Shown in pieces: positions 1-13,800 of a stretch of 64,000 bases of DNA (position 1 is its first letter; each line of letters opens with the position of its first letter). The notes under the pieces are model-generated. The model ran no database searches, was not told the origin of the DNA, and worked only from the letters and a program-made list of their open reading frames with translations. The translations under genes and the position numbers were made by a program. This stretch comes from Onchocerca volvulus (lineage: Eukaryota; Nematoda; Chromadorea; Rhabditida; Onchocercidae). The stretch covers positions 11,559,560-11,623,559 of the forward strand of contig HG738140.1 of NCBI GenBank assembly GCA_000499405.2, in the 5' to 3' direction.

Positions 1-1592
1 AATAATTCGAATGAGGTTACATTAATGGATCAGTCATATTTTTTTCTAGTTTAAAATGAGTGAAATCATTGTTTGCTAGCCAATTCAAGGCAACTTTTCA
101 ACTTTTACTTTTTACTTATTTTAAATTAAACTTTAACCCTTCCCCGTTTCAATTGAACTTGAAAGCTTTGTTGATGAGAAAGCATTGTTTAATTGCCATC
201 GATTTTCGTAGCACTTTTAGTAGTTGAAATTTGAAATTCACTTCGTCTCGTACTATCGAAATGCTTACTTCAAAGCCATCATCGACATTGTTCAAACTTG
301 AAAACTTCAAACAACCTTTCTCTCACCTTTTCAGTCTATAATAATGAATATAGAAGGAACAATTTCCGCTTTATAAGTACACATTGCTATGATAATTATC
401 TCATTTAAGATGTTTCGGTTATAAAAAGTTCCACTTTCATACTAATTGTTCACTTATTTGCTCTTCACGTACGTGAGTACCGATCGATTTATTGATTCAC
501 ATATTTCGCTGATAAATTCATTTTTATACAAGCAGAAGCACAGAAACGCCATTCCAATGTACTGGAGTGTCTTCGACAATCAAAAAAAGAAATACTTAAG
601 ATTTCCAACAATCCAAATTTCAAGCCTACTTGGGTTTGCGATTTGATGAGAAATAACTTTTTGCGCCTTTACTTTTGATAGAAAATTTCGTTGGCTTAGA
701 ATATTTCAATATTTCTCACATTCCTTGATTTCTTGGGACTAATTATAAATTAATTATATACATTTCCTTATTATTTTTCCATTAATTCCTTTTAACAAAT
801 CTTGGATAAAAAAATTTTGAGAAATTTATTTTAAATTTACATAAGAACTTGGTAATTTCATCGTTAAACCATCCTTCAAGCAAAAACTAGAAAAAAGTGA
901 TATAGGAAAAAAAAAAAGTAATTCTTGGATGTTATCAAGCACTTAGATTTCTCAACACAATCAGATCATTCAAGATAGCAAATTGTTAACATGCGATGTT
1001 GAAATTTCATTTCTGATATATTTGTCAACGACCGAAACTTGTGCTAAATAATTTCTTGTTCTTAAGTAATAAAAAATTTATTTCTTTTTCTTATTAAATA
1101 ATGAAAAATGTGGAACAATCAAATTTATTAAATTGAACCATAAAAATTTTCAACAAATTGTTGAAAATATGCAAGAAAACGGAACTGACTTCCGAGAAAT
1201 AATTTATGCAAAAGTAAAGTTGTCAAAATAGTTCACGTATATAATCATCAACGCATGTATGACATTGCTTTTAATTGCATCGTTGAACACAGCCAAGTTT
1301 TGGCTGTTTTTTGGTTATTCGAATTTTCGAAAAACTTGATATATCACAAACTTATATGCATGTGGAAACCTTATATGTAGATATATGAAAATCTCTACGA
1401 TATTGAGTCAGATTTTGAATTTTGGATTGCAATGTGGTACTGCGCTTTTTTTTCTGAATTGCATTATAGCAGACTGCAGCATGAATTGTACCACAGTGGA
1501 TAATTAGTTTATTTGATAAAAATTAAGCAATTCAACATCAGAAGTCAATAATAGCAATTGTGATGGAAGAATTCGGAGCAGTTGACCATCTT
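1..1592. other. AT-rich 3' flank, no gene seen
   Basis: No coding exon can be supported here. It is the 3' flank of the minus-strand gene that ends at 1593. A minus-strand AATAAA (plus-strand tttatt at 1508-1513) lies about 80 bp past that stop and is its likely polyadenylation signal. The rest is AT-rich with short homopolymers. Confidence 0.6.
1508..1513 (-). terminator. probable poly(A) signal of the tail-anchored protein gene
   Basis: AATAAA on the minus strand about 80 nt downstream of the TAG stop at 1595-1593, a normal distance for an animal mRNA. Confidence 0.5.
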
Positions 1593-4268
1593 CTAAAACT
1601 CATCATTTTCAGAGAGAATTTTCAAAAGAAAAGTAAACAGCAAGCATAGTAAAAGTATGAGAATCCAATAGATTCTTTGTGAATCATTCAGAAAATTTTC
1701 ATCTTTTATTTTCGTCTGTATTTCGCGACTGACATCATCAGTTTTCGTTCTGCAAAAATATCGTTAAGAAATTCATACTAATTTTAAATTTATTCACAAT
1801 TTTCTTCATAAGTCACGTGTATCGCGTGCCCTTTTTACCTTTACGAATGATATGACGAAAGAATTATGACATGCAAGTAAACTGATAGAGAATTACTGAC
1901 GTAAATATTGTAGACTTCTCTTTTCTTAATATCATATCAGGAAGTTCCGAGTTCAATATTACTTTATGAATTGGTGGTTCTTCTGCTGTACATACTGCAT
2001 TCGGATCAACAGCTGCTGTAATAATTATTAATTTTGTAAAATGCGAATCTAAAAGTAAATAACTTTGCTCTCTTTTTCCGATCTTCAGTTATTTTGAATT
2101 TTGGTAGAAGACCATCCCATGTACGCTTCACTAATACATAATTGATTTTAACTATAAAGGAGCGAAGATAACTTCATGATACCTCGAAATTTACTACTTG
2201 CTTCTCCGACGATTTTTCCAGTTTCGCTAACCAATAATTTAATTTGTAACATCATTTTCAACGCAGATAATTCACGCCAGGAATTGTAAGGTTTGGGAAG
2301 TTGCCAAATTAGGGTACATTCATTGGTATCAAATGCTTTGATCAGTCCGGATGCTTTGGGATATGCCTAATGATGTAATATTAGATAACAGTTTTCAATT
2401 CTCTACAAGTTTCGTTTTTGATAAGAATTTATTCCGCGAAAAAATAAGTAAAACTAGTGGCATCAAAAGTTCAAATGTTCTCACGTAATGGTGTATGTGT
2501 ATGTGTATATTATCAAAATGCTGAATGTGAAGATAATATACGCGCTGATTATATGCGTTCGACGTTTAAAGTGTAATTGTTATTTCACGTAACCCATTAG
2601 TACAACATTATCATGATTCTTTCCATCTTATCACGTAACGCATTTTTTGATGTAAACATCTCCAAAAGTGTATTAAGTATTATTGTGGATGTAGTATCAT
2701 TGGAAAATGTATTACAATATGAGGAAACGTGAAATCATACTCTTCAAACGACGTCATTTTTAATCCAATCCCGATATTATCACGTCACAGTATTGCGTCT
2801 AAACTCAATTGAGTAATGTGGAAATCTAAGGAAGCGTCAACTTAAATTCACACGTGCATCCTCAGAGGAAATTTAAAGTTTAAAGGAATGAATAGTTTTA
2901 ACTATTTTCCACTTCCGATATTTCTTTACCTGTATATTGTCGTTATGCGCACATTTGATGACCCATTCTACCAATCGTTTGCTGTTGTTAAAAAATGAAA
3001 GCTTGACTCGTGCAAGATTCGGCTGCTTTTTTTCACGTGCAAATTTTACAAAACTGTTTTAAAAAAAAAATATTAAGAAAAAAGCACTTTGTTCTGGAAT
3101 TCCTTCCCTATCGATATTTTGCAGTTAAGATTTCTATTTATGATATTTATAAATGGTTTTCATAAATTTATTGGTAACACAATCTAGTATCATTATATCA
3201 TATCCATACATTATCGCATCATCTAACATTATCCATAAAAATTAGCTATCTATTTTTAAAACTTATCTTATTGACGTGATTACTATCAATCTACACAATA
3301 TTGTTTGTCTCCTGTGGCTTACTTGCGTGTTTCTCCTCTTTCCAATCCCACGTACATACCTTCCGTTGCAGTTACTACATCGAGATTCTTTGTCGCATCG
3401 GAATGATAATCATGATCCGAGAAGGCTGTTCTGAAATCCGGAATATTTTGCTGAACATCAAAATTTGCTCCTTTTTTTGCTTGTTTGCACCATCCATTAC
3501 TTTGGTTACATGTTCGATAACTTGGCAATCTATTTTGCAATGAAAAATTTGAAACAAATGTACATCATCCATGTAGTAGTTACATAGCTCAACGAGGTCC
3601 TAACCTGGTTATAAGTGATAACTGAAACTATCCGATATTATAAATATTGGACATCTAATGACAAGACTAACTTAACAGAAGCGGCCATAAATATCTACTA
3701 AACAACAATAAAATAATGAATATCTTTGTATTTCAATATATTTTATACACATTCAATCTCATTTACATAATAACGAAATATATTTTGAGTTTTATTTTGT
3801 ATTCTATGTTAGACTTCTTTCTTTTCTAAAATTTACTTTCTAAAAAATATATTTTCTCTAAAATTTGTTTTTTTCTAAAGTTTAGCATAAGATAATTCAG
3901 TGGTTTGTATTGAAGAAGTCAAAGTTCAAATCAGTTTTGAGTAAAATGGACTTTAGAATCAACTAGATACTTATGGTAATTGCAAGATAGTTTTTATTTC
4001 TGATGTTTGTAATATTCATCACAGAAAACATAAATCTATCCAAAATATAATGATCCATTTCAACACGACTATAAGATCAGTAGTCAGGAAACTTGAAAAC
4101 GAGACATGAATCTTGTTAAGCTGATAATGCTTATATATGATATACAGAGAGACGAGAAGAACTTCACCAATACTTCCGAAGACAATTCCACTCTCGAAAA
4201 TAAATAGTCGCAAATACATCTGAAATAACCCACTCTCGGAAAAACGACGTAACATCGCATTCCAGCAT
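1593..4268 (-). CDS. unidentified protein with C-terminal membrane anchor, 8 exons, about 304 aa
   Basis: I do not recognise the family. Exons on the minus strand are 4268-4168, 4068-4023, 3599-3379, 2981-2930, 2366-2183, 2151-2113, 2015-1901 and 1749-1593; phases agree and the total is 915 nt. Several exons use strong sites, for example TTTTTTAACAACAG before 2981 and GTCAGT after 1901. The soluble part (1-279) is mixed, with Trp and Cys near the start (FREW occurs twice in residues 1-27). A single hydrophobic helix at about 280-298 ([19 protein letters not shown]) is followed by only six residues, SENDEF, as in a tail-anchored protein inserted post-translationally into ER or mitochondrial membranes. 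The start ATG is the first in frame after an upstream TGA. The weakest points are the 39-nt exon at 2151-2113 (donor GATG|GTCTTC) and the 46-nt exon at 4068-4023. It shares its upstream region with NOC2. Confidence 0.6.
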
Positions 4269-4445
4269 CGCTTCTGGGCTTATTTGAAAAAAAGCGACGC
4301 GGGCAGCAAGGATGTTTTTTCAGTACGTGATTGCCTTCTGCCCGTAGGCCGAGGATTCTGCAATTTTTTGTTGCTTTATTATTGGCCAGGATTTTGTATA
4401 GCATCAGAAAAGTATATTTAGGGACGTTTGGCACCATTAAATGTA
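4269..4445. promoter_or_regulatory. 177-bp divergent promoter/5'UTR region between tail-anchored gene and NOC2
   Basis: The two start codons point away from each other, and this short stretch must hold both core promoters and both 5' leaders, or trans-splice sites. It is less AT-rich than its surroundings. No TATA box is evident. A bidirectional promoter is inferred from the spacing only. Confidence 0.5.
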
Positions 4446-7400
4446 ATGACTAACATGGGAGATGTCAGTCGAAGCAATGTGAAAGTGCGGAAGAGGAAAG
4501 GAAATGCTGAGGTTCAGAAGTGCTCAAAGCGGGGAAAGAAGTTGAAAAACGAGCAGATGGACGAAGAGTTGGAAAACGAAGAAACAGATGAAGAGCTGGA
4601 AAACAAAGAGACGGACGAGGTGTCAACGCTTAACGGTAAATTTGAAGTAAAATTTCTATTTATTCTTCTGCAGTGATTATCATAATTATCAAATTTATCA
4701 TTGCAGTTATTTGTAACTCATGCTTTTAAAACTCATAACATTCTCTTCATCATTAATACTGAAATTTGCAACCACATTTTATGGAATGTAAGTTTCTATA
4801 CATGTCAGTGCTATTCCACTCTACTTTTGGGTTATTGCAGATGCAGAAGATTTAACACTATCTACTCATAAGAAACAATTAGTCGAGCTTGCTGAAAAAG
4901 ATCCGGAATTTTACAAATTTCTAAAGGAACAGGAATCTGACTTATTACAGTTTGATGAATCAGATTCTGATGTGGAGGAAGGTAAACTCTTTCGCAGAAT
5001 ATTTCGAACATTTGTTTTTTCTAATAATTTTTGTAAAGTTTTATTTTCTAAAATCATCGTGATATACATCCTAGATAGTCTGTATAGCTTGTTGCAGAAG
5101 TTTATTAGATTCCAGTATTTAATGCATATCCTTGAAAGTCTATCCATTGTGAAACTGCTAAATGATATGAATCTACTTTTCTATTTGTAAAATCATTTTT
5201 TAGAAAGAAAATCTAACTCCAATCGAAATTTGTTATTTTTGTAGATTCGCATCATGAAACTGGTAATGAAGATGAAAAGTTCGAAGAGAACAAAAATCTA
5301 AGAAGGGATTCAACGGGACGAAAAGTAATCGACTTGGATTTTGTAACCAATTTGCAAAATTCGCTTTTACAAAAGGTGCCTTTTAAATGTAGAATTTGTT
5401 CTGTACCCGTTATATTCTAACCTATTTGGAAGAGATCATAAACAAAGCAATCTTTTGTCTACTTTTTTGATTGTATGAAAGACTGAAAAGATTGGATGTT
5501 CGAAGAAATACATTTTTATTATTATTTTTCAGGCGAGGCTAGGTATGTTATTGGAATTCATTAAATACTAGAAAAGTACTTATTTTAAAAAGCAGTGTAT
5601 TACATAATCTTCTTTGAAAATTTTTTAAAGGATCGACCGGAACTGGCAGTAATTCATCAAATGGTTGCTGCATTTACGGCTTGTGTAGCACGAGTTGGTG
5701 CCGATATTGAACCGCCAAGCTATGTGATTAATGATAGTGATGTGTTTGAAAGCGTTGTACGACTATGTTTCACGTATTTGGGCAAATCTCTGTTTTCATT
5801 AATAGGTCATATTAAGACTGAAGCGGATGAAGAAGAGCCAGATTCAAAGTTCAAAAAAGTTGGAAAGTATAAAACGAAACAGTATCGATGTTTGAAAAAA
5901 TATGGTAACATAGTAAAAAGCTATCTTCATGGTCTTTTGCAGGTAATTCACTTTATCATTCATAATAGGAAAATCGATAATCTGTAAAATAACCTTACGA
6001 AAGTTATATGTTCGAACTACAAATTCATTATTACTATTATATGATTGTGAAGCCAATGCAGTTAACATATTTGCACTATAGGTGAACAAATTGGCAGCCA
6101 TATAGTAAAAATTATAAATTTAATGATGTAAAAGACATTCCTAATTTTCCCATTCTTGATTTCTCTGAAATACCCTCGTATTACTATCGAGATTACAGCT
6201 TTGAAATATATCACATTATATTGAAATGAAATTTGCCTTGAAAATCCTGAAATTACTGTACTGTACATTAAAAAGTGCAGAAATTGTAGATTGTGAATCT
6301 GTATTGATGATCAAGAGTTCTGATTCTTTCAAATATGCTATCAATAGCTTTATATTTTTGAATTGTAGTTCTTGAACGAAATCCAGACATCAAATGTCAC
6401 TGTGTGTACATTGCGTACAATCACTGATTTGCTCGAATTATACATTCATTTCCCAAAACTTACTCGAAATCTTACAAAGGTCAGTTGAAGTTTCTCAGAT
6501 TACATGCTCACAAGACATTAGGATTCCGTTATCTATATGAATTTCAAGATTTAATTTGATATTTCCCACTCTTTCTATACTTCTCATCCCTTTTTTTTCT
6601 AATTATATTTGAAAATTGACATTTCGGTTAAGAAAACTAAATGATCTTCAGACAGTGATTAAAATTTGGAGTCGGCGTACGGACGAATGTCGTTGTGCAG
6701 CTTTTTTAGCTCTGTGTAAACTGATCAGAATACATAAAAGTAGTTTTCCTGCATTAATCAAGGTTAGAAATAATTGATTCTAAACTAAGCATGGAAAATT
6801 GTTGATCTCTTGAATTTATTTGCAAATGATTCAACATAGATTTTGGAGGAAGTTTATAGTACTAGTTGTAAAACAGCCTAGGTTAATGAAATTTTTCAAG
6901 TTTTGCAAAAAAAAAAGAAAAAAAAAAAGAAAGGTGCAAGATGAATCGGGAATTTAATTTAATCATATTTTCGTTGCAAAGTTTCCTTTAGCGATGTTAT
7001 TTGGAATATGTAATGAATGTTCGAGATGTGAAAGCAGAATCGTGGCCTCTGATTGTACTTATGCAGAAATCTTTCGCCGAATTGTGTCTGACATATCCAG
7101 AAATAGCATATCAATATACATTTGTGTATATCAGGCAAACGGCAATACATCTTAGGAATGCAATGATAGCGAAACGAAAGGTTACTTATTGAGTTTCTGG
7201 ATAAAATTCGTAATTGTTGGGATGGTATTGATAAAACAATGGCACTCAAATCTTCTCTAGACAAAGCTGAAATAAAGAACTGGAATAAATTTTTAAAGAT
7301 CATAATTTGAAATCAGCCGAAAGCATGAAATTAATCAAAGATATGGGGGGGAATTTAACATGCTGAGGAACTTTTTAGATTTATTCTCTGCCTCGATTTA

Positions 7401-10323
7401 GCTGTTTATAACGTTATTCAAATTCGCCATATTTCCACCTTGTTTCAGGATCTAATCCAAACTATTTATAACTGGCAATTCATGCAATGCTTATATCTAT
7501 GGAGTCAGGTGATCGCTAAAGCCCATCATCGCATCTCTAACAAAAAAGAAGATGCAACAGGAATCAAGGAGCTTGGTTATCCATTGTGTCAGATTACGAT
7601 TTCCACGATGAAGTATATCTTCAATTTTTTTTATCAGTATTTCCAGGGGCTTTATTTTCAAGGGCTGAAATTTCTTATAAAAAAGCATTATTTAATCATT
7701 TACCTTCATTTTTCGCAGCAATTGCTCATGTTGCATTTACTTAGTTCTTAATGATTTGTTTCGTCAAATCCATTTTTTAAAACAGTCAATTTTAAATTAG
7801 AGAAATGAAAATAATTGATTAAATCTTATTTATCGTGGAATTTTTTCAGGCTTTTTCCATCGCTGAAATTTTTCCCATTACGACTACACTGCCTTCGGAT
7901 ACTGCTTATCATACAACAGAATTGTCACATATATATCCCAACTTTATCACTTGCTGTTGAGGTTCTTTTTTCCCATTATTTGGTTGAGCTAGTTCTGTGC
8001 AATAATCGAATATAAATCATGGAATGCCAAAAAGCTTTCTGAATTCGTGAAAAAATTTAAGGGACTTTTTAGTGGCACTTTTATTTTCTTTGTAACTTTG
8101 ATCATTTCTCAGTAATCATAAAGATAATTCATTGATTAATCTTTAATGGCTTCCTGGTTTTTTGATTATCTTCGATGAATTTGTTGAGTCTTTTTGAATA
8201 CTATTTTGGCCTTAGTAACTGTTTGATTATCTTTGATGTTTATAGTTCCTATAATTGGCTTTAGCAGTCTTCGTAGCTCTTTAAAATGTTATTAGTGATT
8301 TTAGTAATTTTGACTATCGTTGGTATCTTACATAATTCACTCATGATCTTCAATAATTAACACAAAGATTCAAAAGATCACAGGACATGCAGAAAATCCA
8401 AAAATGCGAATGCAAAAAAAATGCACCCAAGCAGCATATTTCAGATATCAAAATATGCTCGAAAAAAAAAAACTGAATTTCCAGTACTGTCTCATAGGCT
8501 ACTTGAACTTACTAAAAGATTTCCGAAATAATTATTCAATTGACGAAAAATTGCTGTTGGTTGTTTTCTGAAGTTCACTGATAATGATTTCAGTTATTAT
8601 CTGACGCACTTCTAATGCTGAAGAAGAAACCGACGAAAGGAAAAGGAACGCATAAAAATATCGATATGAAATGCACACTTAGGGTATACTTTTATTTTAT
8701 GTTCACTTTGCATTTTGATTTTGATTACCATTAATTCTAAATCTTTTCGAGTTAATTTAAGTTTTGATTGGGATACCTTCTTTCTTGGAAAAAAGGAAAA
8801 CTTAATAAATCTACTTCTCCATTATGTCATGAAAGTATAATGACATGTTTTAAAAATAATGTTAATATGCTCGCTGTCATCAGAATTTAAGATGTATTGA
8901 TATTGCTTATTTAAAAAATCCCTTAATGAAAACAGAAATGTATGTATCGTATATTTTTTAGGTTTCAACAGCACATCTTGATGACGCTGGATTTCGTCAA
9001 GCAGCTTTGGAAGAATTATTTAGAATCCATCTTGAAGCAGCTCACATCGTGCAACAGAGCTGTGCCTTCGCAGACATTATCATTCCCATAAATCATAAGG
9101 TCTAATTTTATATTAAAGTAAATTTCTGCTGTGGCTAAATCTGTGGATGTATTAAAGAATTAAAGGCATGAAATGATCAGCAGCACAAGAAAAATTCATT
9201 TGCCAGTTTGTTACAGTTTTTAAATGCTGCATGTTTCGCCATTTGCTCTCATTGTAATGGTTACACAAAAGCAAAAATATTTTCCAGTGCTCTAAAATGT
9301 GACCAATAGTCTTTAAAATATCAATTTAAATTGGTAGTGAATGACAGTCGAAATTGTTCCATTTGATGTTCTATTTGGTCATTTTCACGGTTTTTTTTTT
9401 TCAGATTAGAATATTCGTTAGAAATTGTCGCAATACAGAATTTTCGCGACTTTTCAAATCGTTAGAAACAAAGTTACAGGAGCAGGCTGCTTATGCAAGA
9501 GGAATTTTGAATAGTACCAGTGTAGATCTAGCCAATGAAGCATTAATGGTATGTTTATATAAGCTAAGCTAACAAAACAACATTCCATGCTCGTTCTTAG
9601 TAAAAATGATATCTTATTGTTATAGAAACACTTGGAAAGACGCTTCCAAGTTCCAGATGCTCCACTGACAAAATATTATGATTCATGGCAAAAGGTGTGG
9701 AAGCTGAAAGAAATTGCAGGAAATCCTGTGGATGTTAGTTTTATCATTTTACTCATAATATGCTAAGAGAAGATTAAATAAATTATCTTTCCTTTTTGAA
9801 GCAATAAAATCCGAGTTATTGAAGCAATTTTAATCAGAAGAGCTATCTAAAAGTTACTTAAATTTAAATATTAATTTGTTAAAATTCAGTTTTCTACAGA
9901 TAAAATCTGCACAACCGCCTGTTCTTCCAAATCTTGAACAAAATGTTGCACCGGCAATAAAAACAAAATCGATAGTTGTGAAGAAATTGGATAAAGTAAG
10001 CTTAAATTCATCTGCAAATTTTTAAAGGCGAAATATCGAAATTATAGCGTATAGCATTAAAAATTTAGTTATTCAAAACTGAAGATGATTGGTTTAGTTC
10101 TTCATTTCTTAATTTGAAGGTTTCTTGTTTCTTATGCTTGTATGATTTTCTTTTTATGAAATTTTTTTGTTTATGATGTATGATACTGTCAAAGGTGCAT
10201 GTTTTCTAGGTCAAAAAGAGCAGCGTGAAGCCATCAAAAGGAAAATATAAAGAAAGTATACCGATTAATGAAGATGACGAGGACATACTGGAAGATTTAA
10301 TGCTTTCTGATACTGAAGAGTGA
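4446..10323 (+). CDS. NOC2L: nucleolar complex protein 2 (Noc2 family), 15 exons, 716 aa
   Basis: Noc2 proteins act in the nucleolus and nucleoplasm with Noc1 or Noc3 to mature and export pre-60S ribosomes; the C. elegans homologue is PRO-2. Exons: 4446-4635, 4841-4981, 5245-5375, 5631-5942, 6369-6479, 6652-6762, 6992-7180, 7449-7612, 7850-7961, 8594-8683, 8962-9099, 9405-9548, 9626-9733, 9900-9995, 10210-10323; phases agree throughout. Family landmarks: a Lys-rich and acidic N-terminus, then EKDPEFYKFL, the helical-repeat core with IAYQYTFVYIRQTAIHLRNAM and IYNWQFMQCLYLW, the FFPLRLHCLRIL segment, LTKYYDSWQKVWKLKEIAG, and an acidic tail ending LSDTEE. The length is close to human NOC2L (749). 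The start is the first ATG in frame; a second (Met4) lies at 4455. The neighbour is head to head upstream; GSS is tail to tail downstream. Confidence 0.93.
4560..4613 (+). repeat. two tandem 27-nt units in NOC2 exon 1
   Basis: Two near-identical 27-nt units (4560-4586 and 4587-4613) encode DEELENEET then DEELENKET, giving an acidic repeat in the disordered N-terminus. Confidence 0.85.
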
Positions 10324-10853
10324 CTTTGATGAAATTAGCAATTATTGTTGATTATTGTTCTTAAGAATTTCATTAAAAAATGAATGAAGTGACACTAACT
10401 GGTACCACAGAATACAGAGAAAATATTCTACAGATTCTCTTCGAATTTATCTCTTTAAAAAATTGGAATTTAATAAACAAATGACAGAAATGGACCGAAA
10501 GACTGGAATAAGTGAACTATTTGAATAATAAAATATTAAAAACAACCGAAACCCTAAGAAATTCATATCATTGGGATTATTTATGGAACTAAATGGGTGA
10601 GCAGTTTTTTTTCTAGTTAATATGATTGATGGAAATATGGTTGTATGTCTTGTCAGTTGCCTTCCAAAATTATTTTATGAATTTAGTAAAAATATTAAAG
10701 AATCAAAGGTATAAGGCAGTAAAAAAATAACTTCCACTTGAACTATTGTTGGAAAGAAAACTGCTTTAGTCGCTATCTTTCGATCAGAAGACTGATAATA
10801 ATCGGTAATGCTTGATAAAATCAAAATTAGTATGCATATAACTTACACATTTT
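10324..10853. other. convergent 3' flanks of NOC2 and GSS
   Basis: 530 bp between two stop codons on opposite strands. Two plus-strand AATAAA motifs, at 10472-10477 and 10527-10532, lie 150-210 nt past the NOC2 stop. I see no clear minus-strand AATAAA for GSS, so it probably uses a variant signal. No other gene is visible. Confidence 0.6.
10472..10532 (+). terminator. poly(A) signals of NOC2
   Basis: Two AATAAA hexamers at 10472-10477 and 10527-10532, downstream of the NOC2 stop. Confidence 0.5.
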
Positions 10854-13800
10854 TCAGAATAAATAAGGCGAATCGACAACTGCGGCACCAATAGCTATCC
10901 CTCCTTTGTCGACATTTTTACCCTTGCTTCGAATGATATGTCCACTAACATAGTTCTTTATGATATGCTCTGCTGGGATGTTATTAACAGCAGGCGACCC
11001 GTAAAGATAAGCATAAATCCCTAATTCTCCTACTACATCCATTAGAACCGGTTCCTCCTGCGGTCGAATCAGATAGTTCTAAAATATAACATGAATCGAA
11101 AAATACTAAATGATTTCCTATTAAAATAAATTTCATATCTGACAACAGTCCACCATCCTTTACATTTTACAAAGCTCAGGATTTCATCGAATGTCTGAAT
11201 CAGTCCAAATATAAACAACTCAAAACATCCTTTCACCTTAACAACCATCGGAGTGATACGTTCCATAATTATATGTGCCGCCATTTCATCCCTACTCATT
11301 GTTTTCAATTTTTCCGCGACATCTTTTCCATAATAATTACCACCTCCACCTTCCAGCTGAGGTTTTAAAACGAACTTTTCCGGATGTGCAATTGCATCCT
11401 ATAAATAGATAATTTCTTTTCTTGATCTATTAATCTTCTTATTGGTCGATATAAATTACCGTTATAAATTCAGACATAAAATAATTCAACATTTGTGTTC
11501 ATATCTACAATTGGAGCTACGGGAGCAATTGCTAATAAAACGAGACGATATAATTCAATCCTCACCTTTACTAATTTAGCTGAAGAGAAACATCAATGTC
11601 AAATCAAATATTGGCATATCCAACATTTACTGATTGATAGATATGCTATCAGAAATTTGGCAACACAATTAATCAAAACTGGAAAACTTGAAAAGCTTAC
11701 CTGAATTATTTTCAGTGTTTTATCATCATCACTTTCTAGTCCCCATAAACCAACAAATGTTTTTCGAATTCTTGCACACATTCTATCATCGGTAATGTAT
11801 TTTTCCAGAACATCCTTTTCGGATAAAACCTACAAATGAAAAACAATAATATCCTAAGAAACGGCGTAACCAAAAATTAGAAGTTACGGAATATCACCTG
11901 TTGTATTTTTTTCGTATTTGCCAATTGCAAACCAATCCAGGGACACTTCACTGCATCGGACAATTCGATGATACGACGAGTAGTCCATTCTGTTTCCGTC
12001 GGATAATTGTCTGGTAAGTAACCAACTCGAAAATATACAACTGCCACACGCAAATTGTTATCCAATACAAGATGATGACTGGTTTCGTCAAGTTTTAATC
12101 TAAGAAAAACTCAAAGCAATCTTTTATTGGGGAAAAAAAAAAAGAAAATATAAATAAGTAGACAAATCTGCTATTATTCAATGAATAAAAACAAAAAAAG
12201 TCATATCAAATCTACGAAATTTGGACCAATATCGTAAAGTGATTAAGACATAAAAAAATACTAAATATTAAGAAATAAAAAAGATACTAAATAATTATCA
12301 AATAAACAAAACTATCAGTGAAGCAGTGATATCATTTCATTCGATTTTTAATAAATTCCAAATAATGATAAAAATTAGAAAAAATAACAGATTTGTTATT
12401 ATTACACGAAATATACAAAACTTGAAATTCACCTTTTTGCACCGTCAGTTAATGTAACACGCAAGCATCTTGCATTCCTACTGCTAAGTTCATCAATACG
12501 ATACTCCACCTGTCTTTGATCAATTTGATTTTGGTTAACATCTTCAACCACGAATAATATGATTGCTTCTGGCACTCCATAATCACACCTAAAGTGAATT
12601 AAATCCGAACGGTATAATAAATTCCATGTCAATATTTCTGAAAAATATGTAAATGATGCTAAACATTTTAATAGTCACCCAAAACAGCAATAATTTCTTA
12701 ACAACAAAGTTAGGAGAATATTACTGTTTCAACTTATACTTATTTTTTTAAATGGGCTGATAATTATACAGCTGTATATGCCTACATCATATCAAGCCTA
12801 CAATAATGCCACTGCGGATGAATAACAATATGAACCCGAAGGTTCATTAATAATCCAAACTTTTAACCTCAGAAAAGATTCTAGCCAAACTTTATTCAAC
12901 AAGTTCCCAAAAATCTACCACGCTTCATAAATTCCTTTTGCTATTGTAATTGTCGGATGATTATCAGGAATAACCATTTTGATAATTTTATTAGGGAGCT
13001 CCAACGTTTCTAGTGTTCTTCTATGTACGCAAGTAACACGTTCAGCATGTGAGCCCATGCTTGCGGCTATATTGTTCACTTCAATCTGAAATTCTAACAT
13101 TTTGAGTAATAGCTTCTTTTTGAGTTTTCTTCCATTAGAAAACTAAAAAATAAATATTCAAATATTAAATTAAAGTAAGACTCACAATTTTTAATAAACG
13201 AAATTTTCTGAATATCATTATGATGAAAAAAAGAAAAAAAATGAAAATGCCATTCGTAACACTAATATATTTTGCAACCCACCCAATATTCATATTTATG
13301 ATAGTATTCGATCTAATATTAAATCAAACATACCACAATTAACAGATTTGTTAATGTTCTTTAACTGAATAGACCTGTTTTAGGGAACGATTTCCATAGT
13401 TATCTTCGTGACACATATAATCATTTCTCTGTATCAACAATGTCTTCTTTTGACAAAAGCTTGAAGTACGTACCGCATTTAGAATTTCCACAAAATGTCT
13501 AGAAATGCTGATAAATTTCAAAAGGAAATGAGTATGTTTAGATATCCAGAATACATTACGCTTGTATTATGAATTCTGAAAAAAAAATGAGTTAAATAGA
13601 TCCATAAAAAATAATTTTAATATTTTTTTACACTTCAAAGAAAAGTAACCAAAAAATGGGCAGTTCACCTAGTAAAGTCATCAGTTTTCACCACTTCAGC
13701 GTGTGAATTGATCAAGAAATCGAAATCCCACGACACTCGAAAATATAATAAACTGAATGCCTGTAAAATCGGTTGTCTGACAATTATGATTAATTGTAAA

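Noticed and set aside
3319..3540. Minus-strand frame reading [20 protein letters not shown]..
   Set aside because: The overlapping frame ([16 protein letters not shown]..) joins neighbouring exons in phase on both sides, whereas this frame does not connect downstream in the required phase.
4084..4437. 117-codon minus-strand open frame overlapping the NOC2 start
   Set aside because: Another frame in the same interval (starting [13 protein letters not shown] at 4268) links by phase to the downstream exons, so the long frame is a shadow.
5533..5542. 10-nt microexon in NOC2 flanked by TTTTCAG and GTATG
   Set aside because: Joining it between exons 5245-5375 and 5631-5942 shifts the frame; the direct join (..LLQK|DRPEL..) keeps phase and aligns with human NOC2L.
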